A stretch of DNA of 64,000 bases from Erwinia pyri (GTDB lineage Bacteria > Pseudomonadota > Gammaproteobacteria > Enterobacterales > Enterobacteriaceae): positions 186,001-250,000 of the forward strand of contig NZ_CP132353.1 in NCBI RefSeq assembly GCF_030758455.1. The letters are read 5' to 3'. A model generated the notes under the pieces. That model searched no databases. It had not been told where the DNA came from and worked only from the letters and a program-made list of their open reading frames with translations. Position numbers and translations under genes: made by a program. Positions 59,694 to 64,000 of this stretch are shown in pieces (within the stretch, counting starts at the first letter, position 1; the number at the start of each line of letters is the position of its first letter).

Positions 59694-62360
59694 ATGAATG
59701 ATGAACTGCAGCGCCCCGATCCGGACGCGCTGCTGCTGCAGGCGAAGGAGAGCGGCCGTGGCAAGCTGAAGATCTATTTTGGCGCCTGTGCCGGGGTAGG
59801 GAAAACCTGGGCGATGCTGCAGGAGGCGCGTCGGCTGCGCGCGCAGGGGCTGGACGTACTGGTCGGCGTGGTGGAGACGCACGGCCGCGAGGAGACGGCC
59901 GCGCTGCTGGAAGGGTTAACCGTACTGCCGCGCCGGGCGACGGGGCAGAATCGCCATCCGGAATTCGATCTGGATGCTGCGCTGGCCCGCCATCCGGCGG
60001 TGATCCTGATGGATGAGCTGGCGCACAGTAATGCGCCAGGCTCCCGCCACCCTAAACGCTGGCAGGACATTGACGAACTGCTGGACGCCGGGATGGACGT
60101 GATGACCACCGTCAACGTTCAGCATCTGGAGAGCCTGAACGACGTGGTTGGCGGCGTCACGGGGATCCGCGTGCGGGAAACCGTACCGGATCCCTTTTTT
60201 GATGCGGCTGATGAAGTGGTGCTGGTGGATTTGCCCGCCGATGACCTGCGCCAGCGGCTGAAAGAGGGCAAGGTCTACATTGGCGACCGGGCCGAGCGTG
60301 CCATTGAGAACTTTTTCCGTAAGGGCAACCTGTTTGCGCTGCGCGAGCTGGCGCTGCGCCGCACCGCTGACCGCGTTGACGATCAGATGCGGGCCTGGCG
60401 AGACAGCCAGGGGCGGGAGAAAGTCTGGCACACGCGCGACGCTATCCTGCTCTGCATTGGCGACAACAGCGGCAGCGAAAAGCTGGTGCGGACGGCGGCC
60501 CGGCTGGCTGCCCGACTGGACTGCGTCTGGCATGCGGTCTATGTGGAGACGCCGCGCCTGCACCGCCTTTCTGAAGCTAAACGCCGGGGGATTTTGCGCA
60601 CTCTTCAACTGGCGCAGGATCTTGGGGCCGAGACCGCCACGCTCTCCGACCCGGATGAAGCGAACGCCGTGGTGCGCTATGCCAGGGAGAATAACCTGGG
60701 CAAGATCCTGCTTGGTCACCGGCCTGTGCGGCCCTGGCGACGGCACAGCTTTGCCGAACGGCTGGGTAAACTGGGGCCGGAGTTAGATCGGGTGATTGTG
60801 GCGCTGGACGAACTTCCATCGCCATCCGCCAGCACGCTTTCTGACCCGCGTCCGTTGAATGAGAAATGGCGTCTTCCCTTACGGGGATCGCTTGCCGCAC
60901 TCCTCTCCTGTACGCTGGTGACGCTGGCTGGCCGCTGGCTGCTGCCCGGCGTCGATTCCGTTAACCTGGTGATGGTTTATCTGCTGGCGGTGGTGGTGGT
61001 GGCGCTGCGCTATGGCCGCTGGCCTTCTGTGGTGGCGACCCTGCTGAATATTGTCGCGTTTGACCTGGTATTTGTGATGCCTACCGGCACCATTGCGGTC
61101 TCTGACGTGCAGTATCTGGTGACGTTTGGCGTGATGCTGGCGGTGGGCGTGATTGTCGGCAACCTCACCGCCGGCGTGCGCTATCAGGCCAGAGTGGCGC
61201 GGCACCGTGAACAGCGCGCCCGCCGCCTTTATGAAATGGCAAAAACCCTGAGCCGCGCGCTCAGCCAGCAGGATATTGCTCAGGCCCTGCCGAACGGCCT
61301 TGGCCTGCAGGCGCGGAGCGAGCTGTTGCTGCCGGATGAAAAAGGGGAGCTGACGGCGGTGGGCGAGTCGCGTCTCAGCACGGTGCCGGACAGAGCGATT
61401 GCCCGCTGGAGCTTTGATAAAGGGCAGCCCGCCGGGGCGGGAACGGATACGCTGCCGGGCGTGCCGTGGCAGATCCTGCCGCTGAAAAGCGGCAATCAGA
61501 CGCTGGGACTGCTGGTACTGGAGCCGCTCAACCTGCGGCAGCTGATGATCCCGGAGCAGCAGCGGCTGGTGGAAACCTTTACGGTGCTGATTGCCAATGC
61601 GCTGGAGCGTATCGCCCTCAGCCAGCGTGAAGCGGTGGCTCGCCTGGCCGCCGAGCGTGAACAGCTGCGAAACGCGCTGCTTTCCGCCCTCTCGCACGAT
61701 CTGCGGACGCCGCTGACGGTGCTGTTTGGTCAGTCTGAAATCCTCACCCTGGATCTGGCCAGCGAAGGCTCACCCCATGCTGTTCAGGCCAGCGCCATGC
61801 GCGTGCAGACGCTGAACACCATCCGTCTGGTCAACAATCTGCTGGATATGGCGCGGCTGCAGTCAGGCGGCTTCAGTCTGCGTGCCGAATGGATGGCGAT
61901 TGATGAGCTGATAGGCAGCACGCTGAAAATGATGGCACCTTCGCTGGGCGCAAGGGAAATTAACCTGTCGCTGCCGGATGAGATGCTGCTGATTTACGTC
62001 GACGGGCCGCTGATGGAAAGGGTCCTGACCAACCTGCTGGAGAACGCGCTGAAATATGCCGGACCAGCGGCGCAGATCGGCATCCGTGTGGCGCTCTCCC
62101 CGGCAAGCTGGCTGACGCTTGAAGTGTGGGACAGCGGGCCGGGCATTCCCCGGGGGCTGGAAACGCAGATTTTTGAGAAATTTTTACGGGGAGAAAAAGA
62201 GTCAGCTATCCCAGGCGTGGGGCTTGGTCTGGCAATTTGTCAGGCTATCGTCACGCTGCACGAGGGAAAGATCCGTGCAGAGAATCGTCCTGAGGGCGGC
62301 GCAAGCTTTATGATTACGCTGCCGATGAAAATACCGCCGGTCATTGAAGAGTACCAGTAA
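59694..62360 (+). CDS. kdpD: KdpD sensor histidine kinase
   Basis: An 888-residue sensor. The N-terminal KdpD domain has Walker A GACAGVGKTW near residue 32, then a universal-stress-like domain (VWHAVYVETP, LGHRPVRPWRR), four membrane helices at about 395-500, a GAF-like region and the kinase core with H668 in SALSHDLRTPLT, N-box LTNLLENALKYAG and GVGLGLAICQAI. ATG 59694 gives the E. coli-like start; GTG 59688, two codons earlier, is nearer to GAGGAG. Unlike in E. coli, no kdpE follows. Confidence 0.95.
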   Translation: MNDELQRPDPDALLLQAKESGRGKLKIYFGACAGVGKTWAMLQEARRLRAQGLDVLVGVVETHGREETAALLEGLTVLPRRATGQNRHPEFDLDAALARHPAVILMDELAHSNAPGSRHPKRWQDIDELLDAGMDVMTTVNVQHLESLNDVVGGVTGIRVRETVPDPFFDAADEVVLVDLPADDLRQRLKEGKVYIGDRAERAIENFFRKGNLFALRELALRRTADRVDDQMRAWRDSQGREKVWHTRDAILLCIGDNSGSEKLVRTAARLAARLDCVWHAVYVETPRLHRLSEAKRRGILRTLQLAQDLGAETATLSDPDEANAVVRYARENNLGKILLGHRPVRPWRRHSFAERLGKLGPELDRVIVALDELPSPSASTLSDPRPLNEKWRLPLRGSLAALLSCTLVTLAGRWLLPGVDSVNLVMVYLLAVVVVALRYGRWPSVVATLLNIVAFDLVFVMPTGTIAVSDVQYLVTFGVMLAVGVIVGNLTAGVRYQARVARHREQRARRLYEMAKTLSRALSQQDIAQALPNGLGLQARSELLLPDEKGELTAVGESRLSTVPDRAIARWSFDKGQPAGAGTDTLPGVPWQILPLKSGNQTLGLLVLEPLNLRQLMIPEQQRLVETFTVLIANALERIALSQREAVARLAAEREQLRNALLSALSHDLRTPLTVLFGQSEILTLDLASEGSPHAVQASAMRVQTLNTIRLVNNLLDMARLQSGGFSLRAEWMAIDELIGSTLKMMAPSLGAREINLSLPDEMLLIYVDGPLMERVLTNLLENALKYAGPAAQIGIRVALSPASWLTLEVWDSGPGIPRGLETQIFEKFLRGEKESAIPGVGLGLAICQAIVTLHEGKIRAENRPEGGASFMITLPMKIPPVIEEYQ

Positions 62361-62378
62361 GAAATTAAGGACAAAAAC

Positions 62379-62406
62379 AAAAAAGGCCGCCCATGGGCAG
62401 CCTCTT
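62379..62406 (-). terminator. Terminator of the BhsA-like gene
   Basis: Read on the minus strand, GGCTGCCC-AT-GGGCGGCC is followed by TTTTTTG. It lies between the convergent kdpD and BhsA-like genes and may also stop kdp transcripts. Confidence 0.8.
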
Positions 62407-62431
62407 CTGGCACGTCCTTATGCAACCATCC

Positions 62432-62653
62432 TTATTTGTAGAGTTCAGCGGTCATGTACACGCCGTTGTCTGCACGTGCGCTGGTGATTTTGTAAGAATC
62501 AGCGCCGGATGCTTTAGCCTGTGCCGCGATTTGTGCTTCTGCGCTGTCCAGGGTAGAGCCTTGTGCAGAGATACTCTGGGCAGCGAAGCTACCGAAAGAG
62601 ATCAGTGACAGGGCAGCAAGAGCGGCAACAGACAATGTTTTGATAGTTTTCAT
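62432..62653 (-). CDS. DUF1471 (YhcN/BhsA-like) small exported protein
   Basis: A 73-residue protein with a Sec signal (MKTIKTLSVAALAALSLISF, then GSFAA) and a DUF1471 domain of about 50 residues (DSAEAQIAAQAKASGADSYK, then ITSARADNGVYMTAELYK). E. coli has many such proteins (BhsA, McbA, YhcN), linked to stress and biofilm responses in the periplasm. GAAGGATTTTAACC precedes the ATG. Confidence 0.92.
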   Translation of the reverse strand: MKTIKTLSVAALAALSLISFGSFAAQSISAQGSTLDSAEAQIAAQAKASGADSYKITSARADNGVYMTAELYK

Positions 62654-62765
62654 GGTTAAAATCCTTCTCTATGGTTTGTGTGAAGAGTGTCTCTCTTCGA
62701 TGGAGGTAATAATAACCATTGAAACTATTAGCGGATTAACAATAAATGCGATCCTGATCACACTT

Positions 62766-63371
62766 TTATGCTGAGAGGCACCTGCCGATGAACGCCGCCG
62801 CCGAGCGCGCGCCCTGTACGGAAATCGTATGGCCTGTGGAGGGATCAAATTGCGTAGTGGCGGTAATGCCCGCTGCCGCCAGCGCCAGCGCCGCCGTTTC
62901 GCTTTCGCTGTAGGGGATCACGCTGTCAGCCATGCCGTGGATAAGCATCACCGGCGTGGAGGTGGCAGGGTGATAAGGGGTGGGCGAGGCGAGCCGGCCC
63001 GAGAAGGCCACCAGCCCGGCTATCGGCCAGCGCCCGGAGATTACCGCATCTATTCCCATAATCGAGCCCTGCGAAAAGCCCACCAGCACGACTTTATTCA
63101 GCTGATCCTGCATCTGATGCTCTGCAAGGATGGCGTTAAGCTGCTGATCAAAGGCTTCACGCGCCGCCTCCACGCGCGCCGCGCGGTTATCAGGCGTCAC
63201 GCCAGCCAGGCTGAACCACTGGTAGCCCGGACCATGATCAAAACGGTAAGGCGCGTTGGGGCTGGAGAAGGCCACCTCGGGCAGGTCGCTGGCCCAGTGA
63301 GCGCCGAGACCGGCCAGATCCTCGCCGTTGCTGCCGACGCCGTGCAGTAAAATAACCAATCCTTTTGTCAT
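62766..63371 (-). CDS. YpfH-like carboxylesterase
   Basis: A 201-residue cytoplasmic alpha/beta hydrolase of the phospholipase/carboxylesterase family. LHGVGSNGEDLAGLG gives the oxyanion region, VGFSQGSIMGID the catalytic Ser, HGMADSVIPYSES the Asp and STGHTISVQG the His. It resembles E. coli YpfH, an esterase of unknown natural substrate. Confidence 0.85.
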   Translation of the reverse strand: MTKGLVILLHGVGSNGEDLAGLGAHWASDLPEVAFSSPNAPYRFDHGPGYQWFSLAGVTPDNRAARVEAAREAFDQQLNAILAEHQMQDQLNKVVLVGFSQGSIMGIDAVISGRWPIAGLVAFSGRLASPTPYHPATSTPVMLIHGMADSVIPYSESETAALALAAAGITATTQFDPSTGHTISVQGARSAAAFIGRCLSA

Positions 63372-63485
63372 GTAAGCCTCATATCAGGGAGAGAGTCAGT
63401 GAGCGGCTGTTGCCACCCTCCCAAGGCTACACGGTTATTTTGCGGATTATTACCCCTGAAAAATCGTATTTTTCTTAGTCAGGTA

Positions 63486-64000
63486 TCAGAGCCGTTTCCC
63501 GCTCCCGGCATCAAACAGATGGATTTTCTCACCGTTGACAGCCAGCGACAGCGGCTGCTCAGGGCGAACATCGACGCGGCCAGCAAACTGGACATGCAGC
63601 GGGTAACCCTGCCAGTCAACGTGCAGCAGGCTGGATTCACCGGTGATTTCAACCAGCCGGACAATAGCCTCCGGCAGCGGCGGCGCCATAACAGGTGCCG
63701 CTGCAGAAACAGGCGCAGAGGCTAACAGAAAGTCCTGCGCCCTGATCCCTACCAGTACCGGTCGGCTTCCCTGCTGAGCTGCCGCCTGATGCCAGTGGGC
63801 AGGCAGAGCAAACCAGAGTCCGTTGCACCGTACGCCAAGCACGCCTGCACGGCTTTCTGGCACCCCCTCCAGCAGGTTCATCGGCGGGGAGCCAATAAAA
63901 CGGGCGACAAAGGTATCGACCGGACGATCGTAGATCTCCAGCGGTTTGCCCTGCTGAACGATCACGCCGTCACGCATCACCACAATCTGATCCGCCAGCG
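63486..64000 (-). CDS. ugpC: ABC transporter ATPase UgpC-like, C-terminal part
   Basis: The last 171 residues of a MalK/UgpC-type ATPase; the gene continues past the right edge, so Walker A and the signature are not in view. What remains is the end of the ATPase domain ([20 protein letters not shown], then [21 protein letters not shown]) and a regulatory OB-fold domain ending [16 protein letters not shown], like E. coli UgpC. The substrate is probably sn-glycerol-3-phosphate, but other sugar importers share this ATPase type. Confidence 0.75.
   Translation of the reverse strand, partial: LADQIVVMRDGVIVQQGKPLEIYDRPVDTFVARFIGSPPMNLLEGVPESRAGVLGVRCNGLWFALPAHWHQAAAQQGSRPVLVGIRAQDFLLASAPVSAAAPVMAPPLPEAIVRLVEITGESSLLHVDWQGYPLHVQFAGRVDVRPEQPLSLAVNGEKIHLFDAGSGKRL

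Noticed and set aside
1..64000. tRNA or rRNA genes, CRISPR arrays, prophage or complete IS elements
   Set aside because: I scanned the intergenic gaps and the frame contents and saw no cloverleaf with CCA end, no regular spacer-repeat array, no transposase or integrase and no phage structural genes.

Overview
The window is chromosomal DNA of a plant-associated enterobacterium, most likely Erwiniaceae (Erwinia/Pantoea group). I infer this from gene content: a HrpK-type secretion gene behind a textbook hrp box, a KdgR-type operator before a rhamnogalacturonan-utilisation operon, an lgo locus close to the E. coli one, and kdpFABCD. GC content looks moderately high (by eye). I found no rRNA, tRNA, CRISPR array, prophage or complete insertion sequence.

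Layout. (1) 1-2.2 kb: 5' part of hrpK (type III secretion), running off the left edge. (2) 2.2-7.9 kb: an alpha/beta hydrolase, then the operon rhiT-rhiN-kduD-dhuI-like isomerase, which imports unsaturated rhamnogalacturonides and carries them towards 2-keto-3-deoxygluconate. (3) 8-12.5 kb: small accessory genes with two toxin-antitoxin (TA) pairs, ParDE-like and HicAB. The ParDE-like pair sits between two identical 177-bp copies of the 3' end of a flavoprotein gene. (4) 12.5-15.7 kb: a TonB-dependent receptor and a periplasmic metal-chelate binding protein. (5) 16-35 kb: two back-to-back peptide-scavenging loci. The first is dgcN, an epimerase, a Gsi-type ABC importer, a DmpA-type aminopeptidase and an M55 D-aminopeptidase. 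The second is an Opp/Dpp-type importer with an S12 D-aminopeptidase, a divergent M19 dipeptidase and a LysR regulator. A higBA TA pair with a frameshifted toxin lies between them and another TA pair lies after them. Together they look like a system for using D-residue peptides or murein-derived peptides.

(6) 36.3-39.9 kb: lgoD, lgoR and lgoT for L-galactonate. (7) 40-41.9 kb: a LysR regulator and a pirin, followed by an intergenic block rich in hairpins. (8) 42-55 kb: a hydrolase, MFS exporter, DoxX protein, amidohydrolase, cysteine hydrolase and two XapX proteins. These adjoin a single-domain receiver, an 1856-residue kinase-like/ATPase/histidine kinase and a FixJ-like regulator. The kinase-like domain has lost its DFG aspartate. 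(9) 55-62.4 kb: kdpFABCD with a KdpE-like operator but no kdpE next to kdpD. (10) 62.4-64 kb: a BhsA-like stress protein, a YpfH-like esterase and the 3' end of ugpC.

Start codons were moved from the longest frame to the start best supported by ribosome binding sites and family length. All family assignments come from reading motifs and remembered relatives, not from database searches.
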